Shown here piece by piece: positions 1 through 6,730 of a DNA stretch of 16,081 nt. The first letter of the stretch is position 1. Every line of letters begins with the position of its first letter. The notes beneath the pieces are model-generated. The model was not told the DNA's origin. It was given only the letters and a program-made list of their open reading frames with translations, and made no database searches. Origin of the DNA: Deltaproteobacteria bacterium RBG_13_61_14 (lineage in GTDB: Bacteria; RBG-13-61-14); contig MGQK01000096.1 in assembly GCA_001797815.1 (NCBI GenBank), positions 9,717-25,797 on the forward strand, given 5' to 3'. Both the position numbers and the translations under genes were made by a program.

Positions 1-914
1 CCGGCATGGAGCACGATGGCGTAGCTGAGCGCGGTTTCCTGAGGGCCGAGGCCGAGGAAGGCCAGACCCTGGGCGGTGAGGAAATGGAAGGTGCCCCAGA
101 AGCCGGGCGCGGCCGGGAGGGAGGCGGCGACCGCGCCGAGGAAGAGCAGGAGGAGAGAGCCGAAGAAGGAGAGGTGCCAGTGGAAGGCCAGGCCCACGAA
201 ATAGACCGGGAGCAGGTTGGCCAGCCAGATGACCGCGCTGAGCAGGAAAAGGTTAAGGAGTCTGGTCGGCCGGCCCAGGATGTGCAAGCCTTGGACAAAA
301 CTTTTCAGGATCTCCTGGAAGCGCGCCTGCCCGCGGTCGGGCAGGATGCGCAGCACTCGCGCGACCATCCGCTCGACCCAGCCGGAGCCGATGTAGAGTC
401 CGTAGAGGAAGAGGATGAGCGCGATGGTGGAGACGATGGCGAGCGCGCCGCCCTTTTTCAGGGCGCCAAGAACCACCTGGTACTGGGGAGGAAACTGGAG
501 GGTGAGGAAGAGCAAGCCGAGGAAGAGCAGCATGGTGAAGACGTCGGCCAGGCGCTCGACCACCACCGTGGCCAGGCCGGAGCTGACCGGGATCTGGTGC
601 CGGCGGTTGAGCACGACGACGCGCAGCACCTCGCCGGCCCGGAGCGGAAAAATATTATTTCCCATGTAACAGATCACCAGGGCGACGAAGGTGCTGGAGA
701 GCCGGGGCCGGGCCACGCTCCAGAGGATATATTGCCAGCGCAGGGTGCGGAGCGCGAAGACCAGGAAATAGCCGGCGATCATGAGGAGGACGAAGCGGAG
801 GTCCGCGGCCTGGAACGAGCGCAGGAAAGCGCCCCAGTCCTTGATCTGAAGAAGGGCGATGGTGATAAAGACCAGGCTGACCGCGACGCCCAGCCAGAAC
901 TTCCAGTTTCTCAT
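1..914 (-). CDS. Flippase-like / lysylphosphatidylglycerol synthase TM-region family membrane protein (3' end missing)
   Basis: Reading the minus strand from the ATG at 914 gives at least 304 codons of a very hydrophobic protein that runs off the left edge of the window. Residues about 5-23, 41-57 and 75-90 and several later stretches are predicted membrane segments. The motif FPLRAGEVLR (residues 89-98) followed by a basic stretch is typical of the UPF0104 / LPG_synthase_TM family, whose members translocate or modify lipids or isoprenoid-linked glycans in the inner membrane. A further conserved patch, ASLPAAPGFWGTFH, lies near the truncated end. The start codon overlaps the ribF stop in an ATGA arrangement, which argues for this start and for translational coupling. 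The substrate cannot be inferred, and no aminoacyl-transferase domain is visible in the part present. Confidence 0.85.
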   Translation of the reverse strand, partial: MRNWKFWLGVAVSLVFITIALLQIKDWGAFLRSFQAADLRFVLLMIAGYFLVFALRTLRWQYILWSVARPRLSSTFVALVICYMGNNIFPLRAGEVLRVVVLNRRHQIPVSSGLATVVVERLADVFTMLLFLGLLFLTLQFPPQYQVVLGALKKGGALAIVSTIALILFLYGLYIGSGWVERMVARVLRILPDRGQARFQEILKSFVQGLHILGRPTRLLNLFLLSAVIWLANLLPVYFVGLAFHWHLSFFGSLLLLFLGAVAASLPAAPGFWGTFHFLTAQGLAFLGLGPQETALSYAIVLHA

Positions 915-1855
915 GTAGGGGCGACTCGCGAGCCGTCCCTCCGCAGGCAGCGGCGGGCGCGGCGGATGTCCTGCTGGATCTGGCGGACAAGCGCTTTGGC
1001 GCTGGGAAAAGTCATTTCTCCTCGCAGGCGCTTGAGGAAAGCCACGCGCAGGCGCTGGCCGTAGAGCCGGCGGTGGAAGTCGAGGAGGTGGACCTCGAAG
1101 GCGAGCTTCTGGTCGTGGAAGGTGGGGTTGGTGCCGATGTTGGCCACCGCCGGGTACCAGGAGCCGCGCCACTCGGCGCGGGCGACGTAAACCCCGTCCG
1201 GCGGGATCAGCTCGGCCTGCCAATGCAGGTTGGCAGTGGAAAAGCCCAGGCGCTTGCCCCGGTGGTGGCCGTGGATGACCCGGCCTTCCACCAGGAAGGG
1301 CAGGCCCAGGAGCCGGCCGGCCCGCTCCATCTGACCCTGGCTGATCAGCTCGCGGATCCGAGATGAGCTGACCACCTCGCGGCCCACTTTGACCGGGTGC
1401 AGGGCGATCACCCGGAAGCCGCGCTCCCGGCCGTAGCGCCGGAGCCAGGCCTCGTCTCCCACGCGGCCCTTGCCGAAGCTGAAGTCGTGGCCCACCACCA
1501 TCACCCGGGGATGAAACTTGGCCACTACCTCGTCCATGAAGTTCCCCGGAGAGCGGCCGGCCAAGCGCCGGGTGAAGCGCTCCCAGACCAGGTAGTCCAC
1601 GCCGATCTCCTCGATCAGCCGGCAGCGTCCGGGAAAAGGCACGATGTCGGGCACGTGTTTCTGCTTGCCCAGCACTTCGCGGGGATGGGGATCAAAGGTG
1701 AGGGCCACGGTGGGCACCGAGAGCTTCCGGGCCTGGGCGAGCAAGCGCCGGAAAATGGCGCGGTGGCCCCGGTGCACGCCGTCAAAGGTGCCGATGGTCA
1801 GAGCGGAGGCGCGGAGGCGGTGAGGTTTGACTTGGTTGAGTTTAAGAATTTTCAT
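911..1855 (-). CDS. ribF: Bifunctional riboflavin kinase / FMN adenylyltransferase (FAD synthetase)
   Basis: The predicted 314-aa product has the usual RibF length and two-domain order. RibF converts riboflavin to FMN and then FMN to FAD in the cytoplasm. The N-terminal nucleotidyltransferase domain shows TIGTFDGVHRGH (residues 20-31) with the HxGH nucleotide-binding signature, then VGHDFSFGKGR and SSSRIRELI. The C-terminal flavokinase domain contains GFSTAN (204-209) and VANIGTNPTF. The usual flavokinase motif is GFPTAN, so a Pro-to-Ser change is present. An in-frame TTG seven codons upstream is possible, but the ATG gives the normal family N-terminus. No strong Shine-Dalgarno is visible for either start. 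The stop overlaps the start of the downstream membrane-protein gene by 4 nt. The gene begins 74 bp after the DUF2283 stop, so it may belong to the leuS transcription unit. Confidence 0.95.
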   Translation of the reverse strand: MKILKLNQVKPHRLRASALTIGTFDGVHRGHRAIFRRLLAQARKLSVPTVALTFDPHPREVLGKQKHVPDIVPFPGRCRLIEEIGVDYLVWERFTRRLAGRSPGNFMDEVVAKFHPRVMVVGHDFSFGKGRVGDEAWLRRYGRERGFRVIALHPVKVGREVVSSSRIRELISQGQMERAGRLLGLPFLVEGRVIHGHHRGKRLGFSTANLHWQAELIPPDGVYVARAEWRGSWYPAVANIGTNPTFHDQKLAFEVHLLDFHRRLYGQRLRVAFLKRLRGEMTFPSAKALVRQIQQDIRRARRCLRRDGSRVAPT

Positions 1856-1929
1856 TAAACCAATGCCAACCGACAAAAAGAGAAACCAAGATTGCTACTG
1901 ACGTTGGAGTTTGAGCGGGACGATGTTCT

Positions 1930-2133
1930 TCATGGCAGGGTCACATCCAGCGGCTTGGAAGTGAGACTGCTCACCCGGAGTAAGGAGAAGCCAAGGATGT
2001 TACCCTCCTGGTCCACTTTCTCCATCACCTGATCGTTCGCCGTTTGCCTGAAATAGCCTTCTCGATTCTCAAAGATTACTTCCAGGTAATCGCCCTCGGG
2101 ATCAAACCAGATTTTCACACGCTTCTCAGCCAT
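1930..2133 (-). CDS. DUF2283 family small protein
   Basis: This is a 67-aa acidic protein. Its pattern KIWFDPEGDYLEVIFE ... QEGNILGFSLLRVSSL matches the DUF2283 fold: a short beta-rich domain with an early Asp-Pro-Glu turn, a central Gly-x-hydrophobic-Gly-(Phe/Ile) strand and a final helix or strand. The biochemical function of DUF2283 is not established. Members often sit beside a DUF4258 or RelE-like partner and are suspected antitoxin-like proteins, but no such partner is seen next to this copy. The ATG follows the leuS stop by 15 nt, so it is probably co-transcribed with leuS. No clear Shine-Dalgarno is visible. The TGA stop overlaps an ATG that opens only a 12-codon frame. Confidence 0.75.
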   Translation of the reverse strand: MAEKRVKIWFDPEGDYLEVIFENREGYFRQTANDQVMEKVDQEGNILGFSLLRVSSLTSKPLDVTLP

Positions 2134-2148
2134 TGGACTGTTCTTTGA

Positions 2149-4884
2149 TTATACCACCACATTCACCAGCTTCCGAGGCACCACGATCACTTTCTTCACC
2201 GCCTTGCCTTCGGTATAGGCCCGCACCCGCTCGTGCGTGAGCGCGATCCGCCGGAGCTCGTCCTCCGGGGCGTCCACCGGCACCTGGGCCTTGCCTCGGA
2301 CCTTGCCGTTGACCTGCAACACCAGCTCGAACTCTTCCCGAAGGAGCGCCTTGGGATCGGGCGTAGGCCAGGCCAGGCGGAAGGTGCTCTCGCGGTGGCC
2401 AAGCTCGCGCCAGATCTCTTCGGCCAGGTGGGGAGTAAACGGGTTGATCAAGGTCACCAGGGTCTCCAGACCCAGGCGGAAGAGCGCCCGCCGGCGGGGC
2501 CGGTCCTCCCCCCGGTCCGGGTCAAAACCGGAAAGCGCGTTATAAAGCTCCATCAGGGCCGCGATTGCGGTGTTGAAAAGGAAACGGTCCAGCCGCTGGG
2601 TAACTTCGGCAATGGCCTGGTGAATCTGGCGGAAAAGGGCCACCTCGTCGGGTGCGCCGGCCAGGAAATCGTGCTTGACTAAAGTTCCGGCGGGTATGTC
2701 TTTGACCTTGCCCAGGTTCTGGGAGGCCAGGGTCCAGATCCGGTTGAGGAAGCGGAACGCGCCCTGGACCCCTTCGTCGTTCCAGTCAATTTCCTTGTCC
2801 GGCGGCGCCGCGAACAGCAAAAAGAGGCGGACCGTATCCGCGCCGAGCCGGTCCACCAGGTCGGCCGGGTCCACCACGTTCTTCTTGGACTTGCTCATCT
2901 TCTCCTTGCGGCCGGTCTGGAGGGGCAGTCCGCACTTCCGGCACTTGCCCGCTTTCACCTCTTCCGGGAAGAAGTAGCCGTGGCCCTTGCAGACCTTGAC
3001 CAAGGGCTTGCCCTCTTCGATCCGCTCCGCCACCGGCGCCCCGCACTGGGCGCAGGTATTGTCCGCCGCGATCTCTGCGGGCTTAAGCTCGCCGTGGCCG
3101 GGGCAGGCAAAACTCTCCTTGATCACCATGCCCTGGGTGAGGAGCCGGGTGAAGGGCTCGTCGAATTTCACGTAGCCCAGGTCGCGGAGCACCTTGGTCC
3201 AGAAGCGGGCATAGAGCAGGTGCAGGACCGCATGCTCCACCCCGCCGATGTATTGGTCCACCGGCATCCAGTAGCCCACTTCCTCGGGAGCGAAAGGCCC
3301 GGTGTCGCACCGGGGCGAGCAGAACCGCTCGAAATACCAGGACGACTCGACAAAGGTGTCCATGGTGTCGGTCTCGCGCCGGGCCTCGCCCCCGCATCGG
3401 GGACACCGGGTCTTCACCCAGGATTCCACCTGCTTTAGCGGGCTTCCCGCGGAGAAATTAATCTCCACGTCCTGGGGCAGCACCACCGGCAAGTCCTTTT
3501 CCGGCACGGCGACGGTCCCGCACTTCTCACAGTAGATGATCGGGATCGGCGCGCCCCAGTAGCGCTGCCGCGAAATCAGCCAGTCCCGCATCCGGTAATT
3601 GACCGCCGGCCCGCCCCGGCCCTCCTGCAGAAGCCGCTCCGTGATTTTCCGCCGGAACGCCTCGGAAAGAAGCCCGTTGTATTCCCCGGAGTTGATCATC
3701 AAGCCTTCGTCCTCATACGCCTCGGTCATTTCCCCGGCGCGAAGCTCCGGCCGCTCCGCCGGCTGCACCACCGGGATGATGGGCAGGTCATAAACCTTGG
3801 CGAAATCAAAGTCGCGCTGGTCGTGGGCCGGCACCGCCATGACCGCGCCGGTGCCGTAGTCCATGAGCACGAAGTTGGCCACGTAAACCGGCAGGCGCGC
3901 CCCGGTCATCGTGTTCCGGCAATACGCGCCCGTGAACACGCCCTCTTTCTGGTAATCCTCGGCCGAGCGCTTGATCTTGTCCTCCCGCCGCACCCGGTCG
4001 CAGAACTTCCGCACCGCCGGCTCCTGGCTTGTTCCTTTCGATAAAACTTCCGCCAGGGGATGCTCCGCGGCCAGGCTCATGAAGGTGGCGCCATAGACCG
4101 TGTCCTGCCGGGTGGTGTAAACGATGATTCGGTCAAGCGCCTGGCGGGTTTCCGGATCGGTCACTGCGCGCTCCAAGGGAAAGTGGATATACGCGCCCCG
4201 GCTCTTCCCGATCCAGTTCCGCTGCATCAGCAGCACTTTCTCCGGCCAGCCCGGCAGTTTCTCCGTCCACTCCAGGAGCTCCTCCGCATAGTCGGTGATC
4301 TTGAAAAACCATTGCTCGAGATCCTTCTGCCGCACCAGGGTGTCCGAATGGCGCCAGCAGTAGCCCTGCTCCACCTGCTCGTTGGCCAGCACCGTATTGC
4401 ACCGGTCGCACCAGTTGACAAAGCTCTTGGCCTTGTAGGCCAGGCCCTTCGCGAACATCTTCACGAAAATGAGCTGCTCCCACCGGTAATAGTCCGGGTC
4501 GCAGGTGGCGAACTCCCGCCGCCAGTCATAGGAATAGCCCATGCGCTTGAGCTGGTCGCGCATGTAGTCAATGTTGGAGGAGGTCCACTTGGCCGGGGGC
4601 ACCCGGTTTTCGATGGCCGCGTTCTCGGCCGGCAGCCCGAAGGCGTCCCAGCCCATGGGGTGGAGCACGTTCTTGCCCCGCATCACCAGGTAGCGGCTCA
4701 TCACGTCGCCGATCGAGTAGTTGCGCACGTGGCCCATGTGCAGCCGGCCCGAGGGATAAGGGAACATCTCCAGCAGGTAGAACTTCTCCTGCTTCGGGTC
4801 CACCTCCACCTCAAAGGTCCGGTGCTCCTCCCAGAACTTCTGCCACTTGGGCTCGATCTCGGCCGGCTTGTATTTCGCGTCCAC
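2149..4884 (-). CDS. leuS: Leucyl-tRNA synthetase
   Basis: This class I aminoacyl-tRNA synthetase charges tRNA-Leu with leucine in the cytoplasm. The HIGH-type motif appears as HMGH (residues 49-52, in FPYPSGRLHMGH) and the second signature as KMSKS (662-666). The editing (CP1) domain is present, with TTRQDTVYGATF and the downstream Asp-rich MAVPAHDQRDFDF segment, followed by the DWLISRQRYWGAPIP block. The start taken is GTG at 4884, which gives the canonical beginning VDAKYKPAEIEPKWQKFW. A GGGG stretch lies 7 nt upstream of it. An in-frame ATG at 5019 would add 45 residues with no family resemblance. The protein is 911 aa, longer than typical bacterial LeuRS (about 800-880). Much of the excess is an insertion of about 70 residues just before KMSKS containing two C-x-G-H-G ... 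C-x-x-C units (C594/H597/C611/C614 and C632/H635/C648/C651). Confidence 0.97.
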   Translation of the reverse strand: MDAKYKPAEIEPKWQKFWEEHRTFEVEVDPKQEKFYLLEMFPYPSGRLHMGHVRNYSIGDVMSRYLVMRGKNVLHPMGWDAFGLPAENAAIENRVPPAKWTSSNIDYMRDQLKRMGYSYDWRREFATCDPDYYRWEQLIFVKMFAKGLAYKAKSFVNWCDRCNTVLANEQVEQGYCWRHSDTLVRQKDLEQWFFKITDYAEELLEWTEKLPGWPEKVLLMQRNWIGKSRGAYIHFPLERAVTDPETRQALDRIIVYTTRQDTVYGATFMSLAAEHPLAEVLSKGTSQEPAVRKFCDRVRREDKIKRSAEDYQKEGVFTGAYCRNTMTGARLPVYVANFVLMDYGTGAVMAVPAHDQRDFDFAKVYDLPIIPVVQPAERPELRAGEMTEAYEDEGLMINSGEYNGLLSEAFRRKITERLLQEGRGGPAVNYRMRDWLISRQRYWGAPIPIIYCEKCGTVAVPEKDLPVVLPQDVEINFSAGSPLKQVESWVKTRCPRCGGEARRETDTMDTFVESSWYFERFCSPRCDTGPFAPEEVGYWMPVDQYIGGVEHAVLHLLYARFWTKVLRDLGYVKFDEPFTRLLTQGMVIKESFACPGHGELKPAEIAADNTCAQCGAPVAERIEEGKPLVKVCKGHGYFFPEEVKAGKCRKCGLPLQTGRKEKMSKSKKNVVDPADLVDRLGADTVRLFLLFAAPPDKEIDWNDEGVQGAFRFLNRIWTLASQNLGKVKDIPAGTLVKHDFLAGAPDEVALFRQIHQAIAEVTQRLDRFLFNTAIAALMELYNALSGFDPDRGEDRPRRRALFRLGLETLVTLINPFTPHLAEEIWRELGHRESTFRLAWPTPDPKALLREEFELVLQVNGKVRGKAQVPVDAPEDELRRIALTHERVRAYTEGKAVKKVIVVPRKLVNVVV

Positions 4885-4951
4885 CCTTAAACCCCGAAAA
4901 CCTAAATGAAAATGGCAAAAGGCATTTTCCGCGCCTCTGCCAGATTTCAAT

Positions 4952-4980
4952 AAATTATCACCCTTTCCCCGAGTTATCAA
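4952..4980 (-). promoter_or_regulatory. Candidate sigma70 promoter for leuS
   Basis: On the minus strand, TTGATA (4980-4975, 5/6 to the -35 consensus) lies before an AT-rich stretch. It can be read as TAATTT at a 17-bp spacing or as GATAAT (4959-4954) at a 15-bp spacing. It would start transcription about 60 nt upstream of the leuS GTG. Neither -10 reading is ideal, so this is a prediction only. Confidence 0.3.
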
Positions 4981-5147
4981 GGGCCGGGGCCGTCTTGCCC
5001 ACCCATTTTTTACCTGCACCGCGTATCTTCAGGCCGGTGTAGGGGCGCAATTCATTGCGCCCCGGCTTTCTCAGGGCGCGATAAATCGCGCCCCTACGAT
5101 TGATCCACAGAAAAAATGTGGGTGGGCAAGCCGGGGCCGTTCTGGGA
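4981..5147. repeat. Nested inverted repeat between leuS and the MFS gene
   Basis: The arm CTTGCCCACCCATTTTTT (4994-5011) reappears inverted at 5111-5130 as AAAAAAT, a 2-nt insertion, then GGGTGGGCAAG. GC-rich GGCCGGGGCC-like sequence lies just outside both arms. Between the arms is the 59-bp palindromic element described separately. The segment covers most of the 293-bp non-coding gap 4885-5177, in which no gene is visible. The outer arms may be the ends of a larger non-autonomous element or a bidirectional terminator between the MFS gene and leuS. This is inference. Confidence 0.6.
5039..5097. mobile_element. 59-bp MITE-like palindromic element
   Basis: The element begins GTAGGGGCGC and ends GCGCCCCTAC, a perfect 10-bp terminal inverted repeat. 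It contains two internal hairpins: GGGGCGCAA-TTCA-TTGCGCCCC (5042-5063) and GGGCGCGAT-AA-ATCGCGCCC (5074-5093). Similar short 'taggggcgc' palindromes are common as dispersed intergenic repeats in environmental bacterial genomes. Whether this is a true MITE, a REP or a terminator cannot be decided here. No obvious target-site duplication is seen. Confidence 0.55.
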
Positions 5148-5177
5148 AACGGCGGAGCGGCAAACGCGGAAGAGGAA

Positions 5178-6536
5178 TTAAATCGGACGCGAGGGCGGGA
5201 GAGGCCCTCCGGGCTGAGAAGATTCCGTGGCGGCCTGGATGCCCCGGGCCACCTCGGGAATAATGCCCTTTTGCACATAGATCGGCCGGATCAAGCGCCG
5301 CAGCGCCGGCAACTGGATCGCGAACCATCCTGACCCGGCCAGGCAAACGATGCCGCCCAGGAGCACGGTTGCCGGCGCGCCGATCCGGCCGGCCAAGGTC
5401 CCGGCCAAGAGGCTCCCGAACGGCACCATGCCCATGAAGCCCATGGCGTAAAAGCTCATCAGCCGGCCGCGCTTGTCTTCTTCCACGATGGTCTGCAGGA
5501 TGGTGTTGCTGGAAGCCAGGTGCACCATCATCCCGAAGCCGGAGAGGACCAGGAGCGGCAGGGCGAGCCAGAAGATCGGGATCAGGGAAAAGGCGACCAG
5601 GCTCAAGCCGAACAGGAGCGAGGCCCAGACGATCCAGCGGCCCAGGCCGAGCACGGTGGTGCGGGCGGCCAGGAAGAGCGCGCCGAAGAGAGCGCCCAGG
5701 CCGGTGGCGGCGACCATGAAGCCGAGGGTGTGGGCGTCGCCGTGGAACACGTCCTTGGCAAAGACCGGCATGAGCACGGCATAGGGCACGCCCATCAGGC
5801 TGAGCAGGGCCACAAGCAAGAGGATCGAGCGGAGGGGCGCGAAGCCGAAGACATATTGCGCGCCTTCGCGGAGATGGTGGTAGAAGGCGGCTTTGGTGTC
5901 CTTGGCAATGGCCGGCTGGATTTTCATGGCGAGCAGCGCGAGGAGCACGAAGAGGAAGCTCAGGCCATTGACCAGGAAGCACACCCCTTCTCCGGCCGCG
6001 GCCACCAGCACCCCGGCGATGGAAGGCCCCACCATCCGGGCGCCGTTGACGATGGAGGAGTTGAGAGCGATGGCGTTGCCCACGTCCTCCGGGTCTTCCA
6101 CCATGTCCACGATGAAGGACTGCCGCGCCGGGATGTCCAGGGAGTTGATCAGACCCAGGATCACGCTGAGCGCGACCAGGTGCCAGACCGCGACCCTGCC
6201 CGAGAGCACCAGGCCGGCCAGGACGAATGCCTGGACCATGGACAGGGTCTGGGTCCACACTATAATCCGATGCCGGTTCCAGCGGTCGGCGAGCACGCCC
6301 ATGGCCGGGGCGAGCAGGAAGACCGGGATCCGGGCGGCGAAGTGGATCAGGCCGAGCAGGAAGGCCGAGTCGGTCAGGCGATAGACCAGCCAGCTCATGG
6401 CCACTTGCTGCATCCAGGTGCCGATCAGGGAAAGGCCCTGGCCGCCGAAAAAAAGCCGGTAGTTCCGGTAGCGGAGCGTCCGGAGCAGCACCCGCAGGCC
6501 GGCGTTCCGGTTCGAGTTGGCGGGCTGGGAATTCAC
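5178..6536 (-). CDS. Major facilitator superfamily exporter, EntS/DHA3-like
   Basis: The product is about 452 aa with roughly 12 hydrophobic segments, the usual MFS size. After a short N-terminus comes RNYRLFFGGQGLSLIGTWMQ, the typical beginning of TM1 in the DHA3 / MFS_3 (enterobactin exporter EntS-like) group. The cytoplasmic loop motif A is present as GVLADRWNRHR (residues 80-90). Such proteins export small hydrophobic compounds, siderophores or drugs by proton antiport; the substrate is unknown here. The start is uncertain. GTG at 6536 places the RNYRLFF motif at about residue 24, as in relatives. A TTG at 6587 would add 17 residues, and neither has a strong ribosome-binding site. It lies downstream of the tandem radical SAM gene across about 190 bp, so a shared operon is possible but not shown. 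Confidence 0.9.
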   Translation of the reverse strand: MNSQPANSNRNAGLRVLLRTLRYRNYRLFFGGQGLSLIGTWMQQVAMSWLVYRLTDSAFLLGLIHFAARIPVFLLAPAMGVLADRWNRHRIIVWTQTLSMVQAFVLAGLVLSGRVAVWHLVALSVILGLINSLDIPARQSFIVDMVEDPEDVGNAIALNSSIVNGARMVGPSIAGVLVAAAGEGVCFLVNGLSFLFVLLALLAMKIQPAIAKDTKAAFYHHLREGAQYVFGFAPLRSILLLVALLSLMGVPYAVLMPVFAKDVFHGDAHTLGFMVAATGLGALFGALFLAARTTVLGLGRWIVWASLLFGLSLVAFSLIPIFWLALPLLVLSGFGMMVHLASSNTILQTIVEEDKRGRLMSFYAMGFMGMVPFGSLLAGTLAGRIGAPATVLLGGIVCLAGSGWFAIQLPALRRLIRPIYVQKGIIPEVARGIQAATESSQPGGPLPPSRPI

Positions 6537-6611
6537 GTCCGGGTAAAAGCATCGCCCGAAACCCGATGGCCTTTCGCGGCTGGTCAACGGGGATGCGGGC
6601 GGTTAGCCTTC

Positions 6612-6640
6612 AAGATAGACGCCTCCGGTGCAAAATGCAA
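6612..6640 (-). promoter_or_regulatory. Candidate sigma70 promoter for the MFS gene
   Basis: On the minus strand, TTGCAT (6640-6635) and TATCTT (6617-6612) are separated by exactly 17 bp. Each matches four of six consensus bases. The predicted transcription start is about 70 nt before the GTG at 6536. This is a weak pattern match. Confidence 0.25.
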
Positions 6641-6730
6641 ATTTCTGGATTACCCGATCGCGGCTTCTTTTCAGGGAGGAAAGGAAAGAATGAAAACATC
6701 CGGTTTGAAGATGAGGCCCAACGGTTCTAT

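Noticed and set aside
6-1064. A long open plus-strand frame opposite the flippase and ribF genes, rich in Glu, Gly, Ala and Gln.
   Set aside because: Low-complexity composition typical of the antisense of a GC-rich gene. The minus-strand frames have clear family motifs.
1893-1933. A 12-codon frame (MKNIVPLKLQRQ) whose ATG overlaps the DUF2283 stop.
   Set aside because: Too short to support. It could be a trace of a lost DUF2283 partner but carries no recognisable motif.
4060-4890. Plus-strand 276-codon open frame across leuS.
   Set aside because: Entirely antisense to the LeuRS catalytic and editing domains, with a His/Leu/Pro-rich translation and no recognisable motif.
5071-6552. A minus-strand frame of nearly 500 codons overlapping the MFS gene.
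   Set aside because: Pro/Arg/Gly-rich translation without membrane segments. The other minus-strand frame encodes a typical 12-TM transporter.
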